Program-made: the position numbers and the translations under genes | Shown here: positions 17,591-27,185 of the stretch, in pieces | Layout of the letters: each line of letters begins with the position of its first letter | Numbering within the stretch: position 1 is the stretch's first letter | Notes under the pieces: generated by a model | The model's database searches: none | Told to the model about the DNA's origin: nothing | What the model saw: the letters and a program-made list of their open reading frames with translations, nothing else | Assembly: GCF_002352765.1 (NCBI RefSeq) | Contig: NZ_KZ293963.1 | Coordinates: 2,564,368 to 2,628,367 of the forward strand | Reading direction: 5' to 3' | Source: Alteribacter populi | Lineage (GTDB): Bacteria > Bacillota > Bacilli > Bacillales > Salisediminibacteriaceae | DNA length: 64,000 nt

Positions 17591-17894
17591 TTAAGGTTAT
17601 TGTAACGTAAAACAAACTTTACTTTCAACCCCGAATTTCCATTTATAGATTTTTTCTTACTTCACCAGTTTTCGTACCCCTCATTAAAACACATAATACT
17701 TAATTAAGTACCGGCTGTTGAAATCAAGGGAAAGTTAGTAGATTGCTGAAAAAAATGGTATCGACATTGATTCTTTAAAAAGCAGCCGGTTTAAGGGGAT
17801 GGGTGTTAACCCCATCCTTAGACTGTAAGGATCATGCATATTAATCTGATTAATATGCATAATCTTTTATTGGTTTGCCGATTTCAAAATAATG
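17591..17894. other. Intergenic spacer
   Basis: No gene seen. A palindromic stem ATGCATATTA/TTAATATGCAT followed by AATCTTTT lies at about 17835-17870 and may act as a terminator for rightward transcription. Confidence 0.4.
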
Positions 17895-18137
17895 CTATTC
17901 TTTCCAATTATATAGAAAAGGGATCCAGTCTTCCTGATTTATACTTCCAACTTCAACTATTTGAACAAATCGGTCGGTAAATGTCCATTTTGGTAAGATA
18001 GACGGCGCTACCTCTACCCGCACTTCATATGTCAGCAAACTCTCAATAAAGGCTTGGGTTGTTGACTTCCAATAGACGGTCGATTGATTCCACCTTTCTA
18101 TCTTTGATCGCGCCGTTGACAGTCGTTCTTTCTGCAT
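17895..18137 (-). CDS. Small hypothetical protein
   Basis: About 80 residues from an ATG at 18137 (MQKERLSTARSKIERWNQ...WIPFLYNWKE). The composition looks protein-like (aromatic and charged residues, codons without obvious bias), but no family was recognised and the ribosome site is weak (AGGA 25 bases away). It may be a fragment of a larger gene, because the surrounding kilobases hold many truncated genes. Confidence 0.35.
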   Translation of the reverse strand: MQKERLSTARSKIERWNQSTVYWKSTTQAFIESLLTYEVRVEVAPSILPKWTFTDRFVQIVEVGSINQEDWIPFLYNWKE

Positions 18138-18146
18138 GGATGTCAC

Positions 18147-18598
18147 TGTTCAACAGGATTCCTATTACTTGTGTATAAATATTATTTTATATACAACTTA
18201 ATTTACATATGATCATACATCATGAAAGATTATTAGACTGTCAAAACATCAGTCCAGACTGGGAAGCAAGAGAACCGTCCCCATGCTTCCCCCTCACAAA
18301 ACTTGTCTAAAAAAACAATTTTAAATAAACGTTTAATTAAAAATACATGATGTAACAACAAAGCGTTCAAAAGTGTTGGTGAGATCCCGATCTCCTTTGC
18401 CCTTTCACTAAATATGGAAGGTCAATCACCTCTGACTGGTATTTAAACGGTGCCGATCCAAAGTCTGCTGATCCTGGAATAGTTTCTAGTGGGAGGGTAG
18501 CTTCTTCCTGGTAATCACCCAGTTTCCTTCCATGCTTCTCCTTAATTTCTAAAGTATACTTACTATATAATTGAAGTAAATATTTGGGAGGATTATGT
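18147..18598. other. Intergenic spacer with REP-like hairpin
   Basis: Contains a REP-like repeat at 18261-18294 and otherwise no convincing gene. A short plus frame near 18440-18515 (WYLNGADPKSADPGIV) has no start and may be decayed coding sequence. Confidence 0.35.
18261..18294. repeat. Short REP-like hairpin, best-preserved copy
   Basis: GGGAAGCA (18261-18268) pairs perfectly with TGCTTCCC (18284-18291) around a 15-base loop containing GAGAACCGTCCCC. This is the clearest copy of the family in the window. Confidence 0.7.
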
Positions 18599-18946
18599 AT
18601 GGACTTGCGTACAGAATTTATGGTTGAGGCTTATAGGTTGCATTATGAACTAGAAAATAATCTTCGGTGGTTTATTAGATATCGTATGGAGAACGATTAT
18701 GGGAAGGATTGGGAACGAGCATTGCAAATAAGATATGATTACTCGAATGCTTATTTTCATGACTTAATCTCACTGCTATTCAAGTATCCTAATATCCTAA
18801 TTAAGTTAGAGCATGCACAACGAAAACTATTAATCTCGACTATCCCCATTAGAAATAAAATTGCTCATGCTAAGGTATTAACAAATAAGGAGTTTAAACA
18901 ATTAGAAAAAGCTCATCAATTCATAGATGAACTCGTAAAACATTAA
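18599..18946 (+). CDS. HEPN-like domain protein
   Basis: About 115 residues, all helical, with the ATG seven bases after GGGAGG. Near the C-terminus it carries RNKIAH, which satisfies the R-x4-H HEPN nuclease motif, after a helix-rich LISLLFKYPNILIKLEHAQRKLL region. HEPN proteins are often RNases in toxin-antitoxin or defence modules, or binding partners of nucleotidyltransferases. No partner gene lies beside it. Family assignment is by motif and helical pattern only; an HEPN/Swt1-type hypothetical is the best guess. Confidence 0.5.
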   Translation: MDLRTEFMVEAYRLHYELENNLRWFIRYRMENDYGKDWERALQIRYDYSNAYFHDLISLLFKYPNILIKLEHAQRKLLISTIPIRNKIAHAKVLTNKEFKQLEKAHQFIDELVKH

Positions 18947-18954
18947 CTAAAAAC

Positions 18955-18988
18955 CCCTGTGAGCACCAACATAATAGTGCTCACAGGG
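18955..18988. terminator. Bidirectional terminator
   Basis: A perfect 12-bp stem CCCTGTGAGCAC/GTGCTCACAGGG with a 10-base loop between the HEPN-like gene and the convergent epimerase remnant. The minus-strand reading ends in GTTTTTA. Confidence 0.85.
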
Positions 18989-19005
18989 ATTTGATTATTG
19001 GTATA

Positions 19006-19860
19006 CTATGACCTACTTCTCACCTTATAGTATTTTACATACCAATCAGCAAACTGCTGCAAGCCCTCTTCAATAGAAGTCTTCGGCTTAAATCCAACCG
19101 CCGCATATAACTGGTCAGTCGATGCATACGTAGCTGGCACATCTCCTGGCTTAATCGGTTCGAAGTCTTTCTTAAATTCTACTTCTTTTCCGGTTGCTGT
19201 ACTCAACGCTTTCTCAAGTGTTCCAATAAACGTCATCAGCTTTTCAGGGTTATTGTTTCCAATATTAAAGACATTGTGAGGAACATCTTCTTCAGAAGGT
19301 TTCCCGATCAGTCTCTCAATTCCCTCTACGATGTCGTCAATATACGTGAAATCACGATAGAGATCATTATCAAAATCGCCATTATTAAAGATCTTAATTG
19401 GTTCACCAGCAAAATATTTATCCGTAAACCCAAAGTAGGCCATATCCGGTCTTCCCATTGGCCCATAAACTGTAAAGAAGCGCAGACCAGTAGCTGGAAT
19501 GTTATATAAGTGGCTATAAGTATGAGCCATCAGTTCATTGGATTTCTTAGTTGATGCATATAACGATACGGGATTGTCTACAAAGTCGGTTTCTTCAAAT
19601 GGCACCTTTTTGTTCGCGCCATAAACTGAACTTGATGAAGCATAGATTAAGTGCTCTACTGGATTGTGCCTGCAGGCTTCAAGGATGTTGTAAAAGCCGA
19701 TCACATTACTTTGTATATAAACATCAGGATTTTCAATGGAATAGCGAACTCCTGCCTGGGCTGCCAAGTTTACCACAACGTTTGGCTTGTACTCTTCAAA
19801 GGTGCTAGTAATCATCGCCTTATCAGAGATATCACCTTTAATAAAGGTAAAGTTCTCATT
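19006..19860 (-). pseudogene. UDP-glucuronate 4-epimerase-like gene, N-terminally truncated
   Basis: The open frame starts NENFTFIKGDISDKAM directly after a TGA and continues as a typical extended SDR epimerase: VVNLAAQAGVRYSIENP, YASSSSVYG, SLYASTKKSNELMAH (the Y-x-x-x-K pair) and the RDFTYIDDIVEGIERL block. The first 50-60 residues, including the NAD-binding GxxGxxG motif, are missing, so the product cannot bind cofactor normally. Intact relatives convert UDP-GlcUA to UDP-GalA for capsules. REP-like sequence begins about 50 bp beyond the break. Confidence 0.8.
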
Positions 19861-19910
19861 TCAGTGTTTAGGCGAAGTTATCGTTATACATTTAGAGAAT
19901 CCAGGTTAAA

Positions 19911-20003
19911 GAACAGACCTGTCCCCATGTCCCCACACGCACCAAACCATCCCCGATCGACCTTTTTCAACCGCGAAAGAAGCAAAGAACCGTCCGGGAC
20001 CAG
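19911..20003. repeat. Long-form REP-like repeat
   Basis: Contains GACCTGTCCCCATGTCCCC, CACCAAACCATCCCCG, CGACCTTTTTCAACCG and AAGAAGCAAAGAACCGTCC, matching the block at 3890-4008 segment by segment but in a different order of outer parts. It lies between the truncated epimerase and the insertion sequence. Confidence 0.6.
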
Positions 20004-20178
20004 TGATAAAGTAGTGTTTAAAAAAACTGCTTATAAATTAAAAAATCCCAGATATTACAAATGATCTGGTGAATGTGGGGATAATCTTATGATTATCCTC
20101 TATATTTTTAGGATACGATTGCTGCTATCCGCTTTAAGTTAACTGCTATTGCAGCTAACTTTGATTGTTTTGACACAT

Positions 20179-21572
20179 TTAATAGACCATATCCCCGTAC
20201 ACGAGATAGGCCATGAAACCTCTTGAGTTCAGCGTTTTCCCCTTCAATAGACGCTCTTTTTTATATTTCTCTTTGAACTCGTCTGTTTTTTGATATTGAG
20301 AAATATCATAGAATTCAGTTGTATTCTTACCAACAGTAAGGATTCTTCGTGCTCTTTTTTGTGTACATTCATCATGTAACGGACATGCCTTACATTGGTT
20401 TAATTCGAAATAGTATTTGTAGCCTTCTCTTTTTCCGTCTTTCCTATTTGATACATAATGCTTCTTCTTTACCGTCGTATTCCCTTGATTACATTGCCAC
20501 TCATCAGAATCTTTGTTATAGCTGTATTTACTTTCATCAATCCTATAAACTAAGGAACTCACTGGTATGTAAGGCTTTGCTTTCATTTCTTCTACAACAT
20601 CTAGGATAGACTTTCTAAAATAAGCTTTATCTCCATAGACTTCTTCCAGTCTCATACCAGATTTCTTTGTATCTTCTAACATGTCCTTTGCGTAGTTACC
20701 ATCCATATATGAGCCGTCTGCTGTTCTAACTGAAGTGATAATGCGTTCATCTGTTGTCATCACAAACTCCGTTTTATAACCGTAAAAACTTTGTGTTTTA
20801 CTTTTACGACCCACTCTCGCATCTTCATCTACCATAGAGCGTATACCTTTTTGATTTATAAACTTCGGATCATTTATGATTAGTTTGGTTTTCTTGATTG
20901 CTTCACCCGTTTGTAACTCACTAGAAGAAGGAGACTTTTCTACTTTTTCGATGACTTCTTCCACATAGCCTTTCATCACAGCTTTTGCTTCTTTATGGTC
21001 TGGGATTTCTTGATATTCAGGCACCTCAGGTGCCCCTCTAAAGGTTGTCCTGTTTCTTCTTCATATGTATGAATGATTTCTCTAGCCAAGTGTTTCATTA
21101 AACGTTCGGGTGTCTTCTTTACTGTGTTTGCCTTAATATGGGTAGCGTCTATACTGACAGTCTTACATTCGATAATTCCTTTTTCTACACACTGTCTGAC
21201 AATTTCTTTAATGATTTCATCAAGAGTGGATTCTCCAACACGGTGTGTCCGGAATTTTGAAAGAAGACTTTTATCTGGAAGGGTATCTTCCGGATTGAGC
21301 CCAATAAAATACAAATAAGCAAGGTTTAAATTCCCTTCCGTTTCCATTCTTTCATCAGAGATATCGTATATATATTGTAGGAAGAGAAGCTTACACATCA
21401 TTTCCGGCTCTTTCGCAGGACGCCCGAAGTTCTTACAATATGTATCCTCCAGTAACTCATTGATAAAACTAAAATCTACTACTCTAGCAACCTTTTTTAA
21501 CATATGATTTTCTGGTATTTTGTTGTATAAATCAGTATGAAAGCTCATTTGCTTTGGCTCTTGTCGAAGCAT
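20179..21572 (-). pseudogene. IS1182-family transposase with a single frameshift
   Basis: The N-terminal piece (20976-21572) reads LYNKIPENHMLKKVARVVDF, then KEPEMMCKLLFLQYIYDISD and KTVSIDATHIKANTVKKTPE with a DDE-type first Asp. The C-terminal piece (20179-21024) continues with YGYKTEFVMTTDERIITSV, GDKAYFRK and the Cys-rich ELNQCKACPLHDECTQK tail and C-terminal SRGFMAYL. Together they give about 475 residues, normal for IS1182 DDE transposases. The frames meet at a G run on the minus strand (plus-strand CCCC at 21033-21036); adding one base restores EGAPEVPEYQEIPDHK. So this is one gene with a one-base deletion, or less likely a read error or recoding. Confidence 0.88.
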
Positions 21573-21642
21573 GAGTAGACCCCCTAATGGTTATTTTGGT
21601 ATTTGGTCGTACCTTTATTATACCATTTCAGGGGGTTTTTCT

Positions 21643-21677
21643 GTGCTAAAAACCAATTATATCAGGGTTTTTAGCAC
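21643..21677. repeat. Perfect 12-bp inverted repeat at the IS right end
   Basis: GTGCTAAAAACC (21643-21654) pairs with GGTTTTTAGCAC (21666-21677). It lies upstream of the transposase start and may be a transcription-blocking hairpin near the element end. Confidence 0.5.
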
Positions 21678-21752
21678 TTATTTTATTTTCATTTAAAGGT
21701 AAGGGAATGTGAGAAAGCTAAGCTGAACTATATTTTTGGTGACTTTTTCACT

Positions 21753-21780
21753 GGTCCCGAACCGTCCCTCTGCTTCCCCA
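21753..21780. repeat. REP-like repeat, partial copy
   Basis: GGTCCCGAACCGTCCCTCTGCTTCCCC matches the loop and right arm of the other copies. The left GGGAAGCA arm is missing. It ends where the Nudix remnant begins. Confidence 0.5.
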
Positions 21781-21788
21781 AATAACTA

Positions 21789-22120
21789 GGGGCTTCCCGG
21801 TGTATATATGGAGTTAGGGGAAACCTTTGAGCAAACTGTTAAAAGAGAACTTTATGAAGAATTAGGTATTACTATTAAAGAACTCTCTCTTCTTAATATC
21901 TTTTCAGGAAAAGAATATTATCATGAATATCCAAATTGAGATAAAGTATATAGTGTTATTGCCTTATATACCTCTTCTATTTATGAAGGAAGCATTAAAG
22001 TAGATAATTTGGAAATTGAGCAAGCAAATTTTTTAGTATTCATTCATTACCTACTGATTTAACATTAAATACCAGAAGAATTTTATAACAAATTAAAATG
22101 CTGTAGTAAAACACATACGG
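21789..22120 (+). pseudogene. Nudix hydrolase remnant
   Basis: The plus frame reads GLPGVYMELGETFEQTVKRE then LYEELGIT, a complete Nudix box (G-x5-E-x7-R-E-x-x-E-E-x-G), followed by LLNIFSGKEYYHEYPN, an in-frame TGA, DKVYSVIALYTSSIYEG and further stops. The N-terminal third of the domain is missing, with REP-like sequence ending 9 bp before the remaining text. Clearly decayed. Confidence 0.75.
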
Positions 22121-22149
22121 GTCTTACAAATAGTAATATAAATAAAATA

Positions 22150-23139
22150 CTACTTGTTTTTATACCCTTCTGGATATCCCTTATGCCAGTTCCACGCATC
22201 CTTAATAATCTTCTCTAAGGAATCAAATTGTGGCCTCCATCCTAATACATTTTTAGCTTTTTCAGATGAAGCTATTAAAACAGCTGGGTCCCCTGCTCTT
22301 CTCTCTTTTATTTCAGCTGGTATGGCATGCTCTGTTACTTTCCGTGCTACGTCAATGACTTCTTTTACAGAATAGCCATTTCCATTGCCTAGATTGAATA
22401 TGTCACTTAAATTACCTTGTCTTAAATACTCTAATGCTAAATAATGAGAAGAGGCTAAGTCCATGACATGAATGTAATCCCTAATACATGTGCCATCATT
22501 AGTAGGATAATCATCACCTAACATGTAAATCTTATCTCGTTTACCCAGTGGCACTTGTAAAATCAAAGGGATAAGATGTGTTTCTGGCTCGTGGTCTTCA
22601 CCAATATTTCCACTTTGATGAGCTCCTGCCGCATTAAAATATCTCAATGAAACATATTTAATTCCATAACCCTGATCAAACCACTTCATCATCTTTTCCA
22701 TGGCAAGTTTTGTTTCACCATAGGTGTTTGTTGGATCGGTCTCATCTTCCTCTTGAATAGGAATATTCTTAGGTTCACCATAGGTAGCTGCAGTCGATGA
22801 GAATACAATCTTATCTACCTTATTTTCTTTCATTACATCTAAGAGACACAACATACCGTAAACGTTGTTATGGTAGTATTCATAAGGATTGTCCATACTC
22901 TCTCCAACCAAGGAGTTGGCAGCAAAGTGAATAACTGCTTCAATCTTATGACTTTTAAACACTTTATCCAATGCTTCTTTATCTCTTAGATCAATTTGAT
23001 AAAACTGTTCGACATCGACAGAGTTTCTATGTCCACTTTGCAGATTATCGACTACTATAACATCTTCATTTTGATCAAGAAAATGTCTTACTGTGTGTGA
23101 CCCGATGTAACCTGCCCCTCCAGTGATTAGTATTGCCAT
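22150..23139 (-). CDS. galE: UDP-glucose 4-epimerase
   Basis: About 329 residues. MAILITGGAGYIGSHTVRHF carries the NAD-binding motif, with AANSLVGESM, VFSSTAATYGEP, the Y-x-x-x-K pair in NTYGETKLAMEK near residue 150, and RYFNAAGAHQSGNIGEDHEPE. It interconverts UDP-glucose and UDP-galactose (possibly the N-acetyl forms) and supplies a precursor to the polysaccharide locus. A GTG at 23154 is possible, but the ATG at 23139 matches the family start. It is the last intact gene of the leftward locus. Confidence 0.92.
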   Translation of the reverse strand: MAILITGGAGYIGSHTVRHFLDQNEDVIVVDNLQSGHRNSVDVEQFYQIDLRDKEALDKVFKSHKIEAVIHFAANSLVGESMDNPYEYYHNNVYGMLCLLDVMKENKVDKIVFSSTAATYGEPKNIPIQEEDETDPTNTYGETKLAMEKMMKWFDQGYGIKYVSLRYFNAAGAHQSGNIGEDHEPETHLIPLILQVPLGKRDKIYMLGDDYPTNDGTCIRDYIHVMDLASSHYLALEYLRQGNLSDIFNLGNGNGYSVKEVIDVARKVTEHAIPAEIKERRAGDPAVLIASSEKAKNVLGWRPQFDSLEKIIKDAWNWHKGYPEGYKNK

Positions 23140-23251
23140 AAAATGGATACACACCCTAACTCAATAATTTTTCTTCTTCTCACTATATATTTACTGTTAT
23201 TCAATAAGTAAACTTTTATACTATATCAATATAGCAATATAAATATGATCT

Positions 23252-24547
23252 TTACAGACTTCTATGGCCTTTTACAAAGGATTTACTTTTTTTAATTACC
23301 CAGAAAATCAAAAATAGGTATGCAATTACACCAGCTATTGAGTATAAAGCGACAGCGAGAATATCATTGTCAAAGAAAAAAAATCCAAACAAAATTGCAA
23401 TTACTTTTAATAAGATACTAAAAACTTCATATACCAAAAATTTACCCTGGAGCCCTAATATTGGAATCGCAATAACACTCGGTCGATTAATAAACATAAA
23501 AAACAACCAAAAAGCTAGCCATCTTGCATATTCACCTGCTAATAACCACTCTGACCCAAAAACAAATGAAAAAAGCCAGGGGCCAAAGGCTATAACAACT
23601 CCAAAAGGTATAATTCCTAGTGCTGAGAGTCCTAAGGTTGCTTTTACTATCATTTTTGTAATACCTTTTCCATCATTGAAAGTTTCAGTAAGCTTTGGGT
23701 ATAATACATCGCCTATCGACTTTCCTATTAATGTTATTGGCATTACTAACACTGTTCTACTAATAGAATAAAGTCCAGCTGACGCAGGCCCAAAAAAACT
23801 TGATAATAATAATATAGGTAAACTTTGTGAAATTGCATAAGTAAAAACTTGCGGCGCTCTAAAAATTGGAAAATCTCTATACTTTAAAGCTAACACTTTA
23901 AGTTTTGTGAACCCAAATGACCCTCTTATTTGCGTGTAGTTTAAACGACGTATCCCTAGAATTAACATTAACGCATGTATAGCGCTCCCTAGAGTTGCTA
24001 ATATAACAAGAACTGTAGCTACTGGATAAAACCAACCAAAACCTACTTTTGCAATATTTAAAATTAAAGAATTTAAAAACGCAGCTTTAGCAGTGACCCG
24101 AAATTTCTTTGTACGTATTAACCACTGCTGTGCTACTTGGAGAAAAGCCGAAAACAAAATTACTAGTGGGATCAAATATAAAAATGGTGCGATATCTTCT
24201 ATCTTTAACAAGTAGACTAATTGTCTATTAAAAAAGAGTAATATTAAAGCTGTAATCGTCGCTATACAAATTGAAACATATAAAGAAATGCGTATTATGC
24301 CTTTTGCATCACTATCACCCTTTGGAAGCACTATTGCAGTAGGATATGTTAGGGCTGCTAACGGAGCAATAATGCCTACCATAGCCATAAATACTCCTAA
24401 AATACCAAAGGCTTCCGGTCCATAAATGCGGGTAATAACAGGTGCAAATGCCATTGTTACAGCTTGTGCAGCAGCCGTACCAGTTGCTACTATCATTACA
24501 TTACGTACAAATGGTTTTTTTGTTAACCTTATGAGCTTATTTTTCAT
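23252..24547 (-). CDS. Wzx-like polysaccharide flippase (MOP superfamily)
   Basis: A 431-residue integral membrane protein with about 12 hydrophobic segments. The N-terminus FVRNVMIVATGTAAAQAVTMAFAPVITRIYGPEAFGILG matches the opening helix of MATE/MOP oligosaccharide exporters, and SFFGPASAGLYSISRTVLVMPITLIG is the second-half counterpart. It should move undecaprenyl-linked repeat units to the outer membrane leaflet. It sits beside a Wzy-like polymerase gene (148 bp gap), as in Wzx/Wzy loci. Confidence 0.85.
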   Translation of the reverse strand: MKNKLIRLTKKPFVRNVMIVATGTAAAQAVTMAFAPVITRIYGPEAFGILGVFMAMVGIIAPLAALTYPTAIVLPKGDSDAKGIIRISLYVSICIATITALILLFFNRQLVYLLKIEDIAPFLYLIPLVILFSAFLQVAQQWLIRTKKFRVTAKAAFLNSLILNIAKVGFGWFYPVATVLVILATLGSAIHALMLILGIRRLNYTQIRGSFGFTKLKVLALKYRDFPIFRAPQVFTYAISQSLPILLLSSFFGPASAGLYSISRTVLVMPITLIGKSIGDVLYPKLTETFNDGKGITKMIVKATLGLSALGIIPFGVVIAFGPWLFSFVFGSEWLLAGEYARWLAFWLFFMFINRPSVIAIPILGLQGKFLVYEVFSILLKVIAILFGFFFFDNDILAVALYSIAGVIAYLFLIFWVIKKSKSFVKGHRSL

Positions 24548-24694
24548 TTAATTCTCCTATAACTGTTCCGCTAGGTGAATATTCTGTTATTCTAAAATAA
24601 TTTTAAGTATTGTTAATAATCATCTCGTTCCATCGCTTATCATAATTTGATAACCTTAGTGTGACGGATTGGAATAGAAATTTGACACTTACAC

Positions 24695-26029
24695 TTAGAA
24701 ATCCATTTTAGAATTTTTAATACCTTTTTTTCTAAGCAATGTTTTTCTAGATAATAGAATTAATATAATTATAATAACAACTACATCAATCCTTCTCCTC
24801 ATGAAGGCTTCAATATCTGCATACATTGGATAAAAAGAGAGAACTTGAAAAACTCTTACCTTTGCTAAAATAATAAAATAGTTTTGATTAACTGCATTAA
24901 ATAACTTATCAAACCAACCAACAAGTCCTCCAAACAAAAAACTGACCACTATAACACCTGGCAAGGCAAACTGATAGTATCCAAATGATATAATGTCTGT
25001 TGGTATTCCCCTCGTTAAGTGATTTTCAGAATTTAAAACATAAGATGGTTTAATTTGGTCTAATCCTATCACGCTAGAAAGATTCTTAGGGATATAATTA
25101 ATTATCCATCCAATAAAATCTATAAAATATCTAAACTCTCCCCTACCATAGGTAAATTCGTGTACCTTTAAGGTGTTGATATATGGAAAACTAAACTGTG
25201 CAAAAAGTCTTGGGATATTATCAAATACACCTCTAGCTACATAATCCTCTCCTGTAATATAATGAAAAAAGCCTTCTAAATAATTTAAAAGTATAATTCC
25301 TATAAATAAAATTATAGAAATGTTTCTGATGTTAAATTTTGAATTTTTATCCATTAAAAACATTGGAATAATCAATAAAAATAGCGCAAGCGGTAGTCTT
25401 CCACCAAATAATAATACATAATATACTGAATTTAAAAAAGCAAAAAACAAAAATAAAAAATCTATTGATAGCACATTAATCTTCTTTAATTGGAGAGATA
25501 CGTAAATTAAAAATGAAGCTATAGATAAAGGTAATAATAAAAAAAATGAACTATTTACATTTATATCTCCAGCCCTTAACGCGTTAATATAGTTTAATGA
25601 GTTTAGGAGTCCCCCAAGACTGGAAGATATATATAGAGTACTAATTGATGAGACTAATAGTAAGATAAACCCAATAATCCGCAAATAACTAATTGAAAAG
25701 TCTACATTTGCATAGGTTTTTCTATATGGTTTTGTAAAGAAATACCCTAAAAGCAAACACAAATAACCAATCAGTATAATTATGCTTGCAAAAACATATG
25801 ATTCATTTTCTTTATCTATAGTAGAAACAAGATAAAAGTCTGTCCTTCCAATAAAAAAGTTATTACTAATCATAACAATTGGAACTATTGCGTAAATAAA
25901 AATGAATATTAGATTTACACCTAAGAAAATAGTTAACTTAGCATTATTTCTAGTTTTATAGTCTAAATATGCAACTGTTAGCCCTAAAACCAAAATAAAT
26001 GCATGTATAATTAAAGCTAGCCCTATCAC
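24695..26029 (-). CDS. Wzy-like polysaccharide polymerase
   Basis: A 444-residue protein with at least ten hydrophobic segments and a long extracytoplasmic loop (about residues 265-345, GEDYVARGVFDNIPRLFAQF...), as in Wzy/O-antigen polymerases. Sequence conservation is low, as usual for this family. The assignment rests on topology and on the neighbouring flippase and glycosyltransferase genes. The gene is very AT-rich, with many AAA/ATA codons. Confidence 0.7.
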   Translation of the reverse strand: MIGLALIIHAFILVLGLTVAYLDYKTRNNAKLTIFLGVNLIFIFIYAIVPIVMISNNFFIGRTDFYLVSTIDKENESYVFASIIILIGYLCLLLGYFFTKPYRKTYANVDFSISYLRIIGFILLLVSSISTLYISSSLGGLLNSLNYINALRAGDINVNSSFFLLLPLSIASFLIYVSLQLKKINVLSIDFLFLFFAFLNSVYYVLLFGGRLPLALFLLIIPMFLMDKNSKFNIRNISIILFIGIILLNYLEGFFHYITGEDYVARGVFDNIPRLFAQFSFPYINTLKVHEFTYGRGEFRYFIDFIGWIINYIPKNLSSVIGLDQIKPSYVLNSENHLTRGIPTDIISFGYYQFALPGVIVVSFLFGGLVGWFDKLFNAVNQNYFIILAKVRVFQVLSFYPMYADIEAFMRRRIDVVVIIIILILLSRKTLLRKKGIKNSKMDF

Positions 26030-26037
26030 CTTTCCAC

Positions 26038-27096
26038 CTACTCTATGTTAAAGATCCCTTCAAGATTTATTTTCTCTATTTCAGAAACATAACTCTTATA
26101 GTTATCTAAAATATATAATTTATTTTTACCGTCAGTCATAGATACTACAAAATTACTAAGTTGCTCTTCAGAAAATGTTATATCTCCATCCCTATAATTT
26201 AAACTAAAGAAATAATCTTGATTTATTATCTTCTTTATTTGATCTTCAATATTTTCAGTTACAATTACTGCGAGCCCATTAGAGATATAGTCAATTATTT
26301 TAAACGGTGATGCAGCAACATTTATAATATTATTATCCCGTATAATTATACCAATATCATAATAAGAAAGTTCTTCGTCTAGTCCCTTAGGCGTTACATA
26401 CTTCAAGCATAAGTTATCAGTTATATTATAAAGATCAGCCAATTCTTTGGCTTTTTTAAAGTTCTCATCAAAAGTAAGTACTGTAAATTCACACGCTTTA
26501 TTCTCAAAAATAATTTTACTTACTACCTTAAAAACTAAATCTATATTTTGCCATTTAGAAAAGCCTCCAGAATAAACTATTTTTAATTTAGAGTCTCCTC
26601 TTGATAAATCACTAAAATTATTACTTGTTATTTTAACATTTGGCAGAATGGTAGAATTGTCCATATTTTTTTGGAGCTTTGGATATTTCATTAAATAGTG
26701 TTTTTTCTGATTCTCGCTAAGAAAGATAAAGAAATCAGTATACTTCATGACTTTTGATTCTATAAAATTTAATACAAATTTCTTAAAAATATTTTTGTTT
26801 TTATAGTATGACTCTTCAGGTATTATTCCCCTAGGTCTAAATATTAACTTAACGTTGTTGTTTTTATATTGTTTTAAGTGGTAACCATCAATAATATTAA
26901 AATACACTATCCCTTTTTCTCCACTGATATTCACAAACTCTTGGAAATCCATGTATTCTACTAAAGAATAATCTTTTAAGTTATTCTCCCATTTCTTATC
27001 TACGAATATTTTATCGCACTCAAGGAACGTGATAATTGTCTCCATTTGTCTCACAGATTGTTCCGAGAAGTTATTATTGTATATATATATTCTCAT
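26038..27096 (-). CDS. Glycosyltransferase (GT4-like)
   Basis: A 352-residue soluble protein with a GT-B layout: RPRGIIPEESYYKNKNIFKK in the N-terminal domain, KIVYSGGFSKWQNIDLVFKV near residue 190, ELADLYNITDNLCLKYV, and a C-terminal YYDIGIIIRDNNIINVAASP FKIIDYISNGLAVIVTEN block that replaces the usual E-x7-E nucleotide-binding region. It ends 8 bp before the polymerase gene. Sugar specificity is unknown. Confidence 0.7.
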   Translation of the reverse strand: MRIYIYNNNFSEQSVRQMETIITFLECDKIFVDKKWENNLKDYSLVEYMDFQEFVNISGEKGIVYFNIIDGYHLKQYKNNNVKLIFRPRGIIPEESYYKNKNIFKKFVLNFIESKVMKYTDFFIFLSENQKKHYLMKYPKLQKNMDNSTILPNVKITSNNFSDLSRGDSKLKIVYSGGFSKWQNIDLVFKVVSKIIFENKACEFTVLTFDENFKKAKELADLYNITDNLCLKYVTPKGLDEELSYYDIGIIIRDNNIINVAASPFKIIDYISNGLAVIVTENIEDQIKKIINQDYFFSLNYRDGDITFSEEQLSNFVVSMTDGKNKLYILDNYKSYVSEIEKINLEGIFNIE

Positions 27097-27185
27097 TTAC
27101 TACCATCCCAAATTAATTTATTAGTAATGTAACAAACTACTGATATGTTAAGATAAGGAGAGACTAAAAAATACAATTTACTTTT

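Larger units (their letters stand above)
20035..21677 (-). mobile_element. IS1182-family insertion sequence, frameshifted
   Basis: The region contains one transposase gene in two frames (20179-21572). The possible ends are imperfect: AAAAATCCCAGATATTA at about 20041 resembles the reverse complement of sequence at about 21653-21673, but no clear target-site duplication was seen. The left boundary is uncertain by tens of bases. It separates the truncated epimerase from the rest of the polysaccharide locus. Confidence 0.55.
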
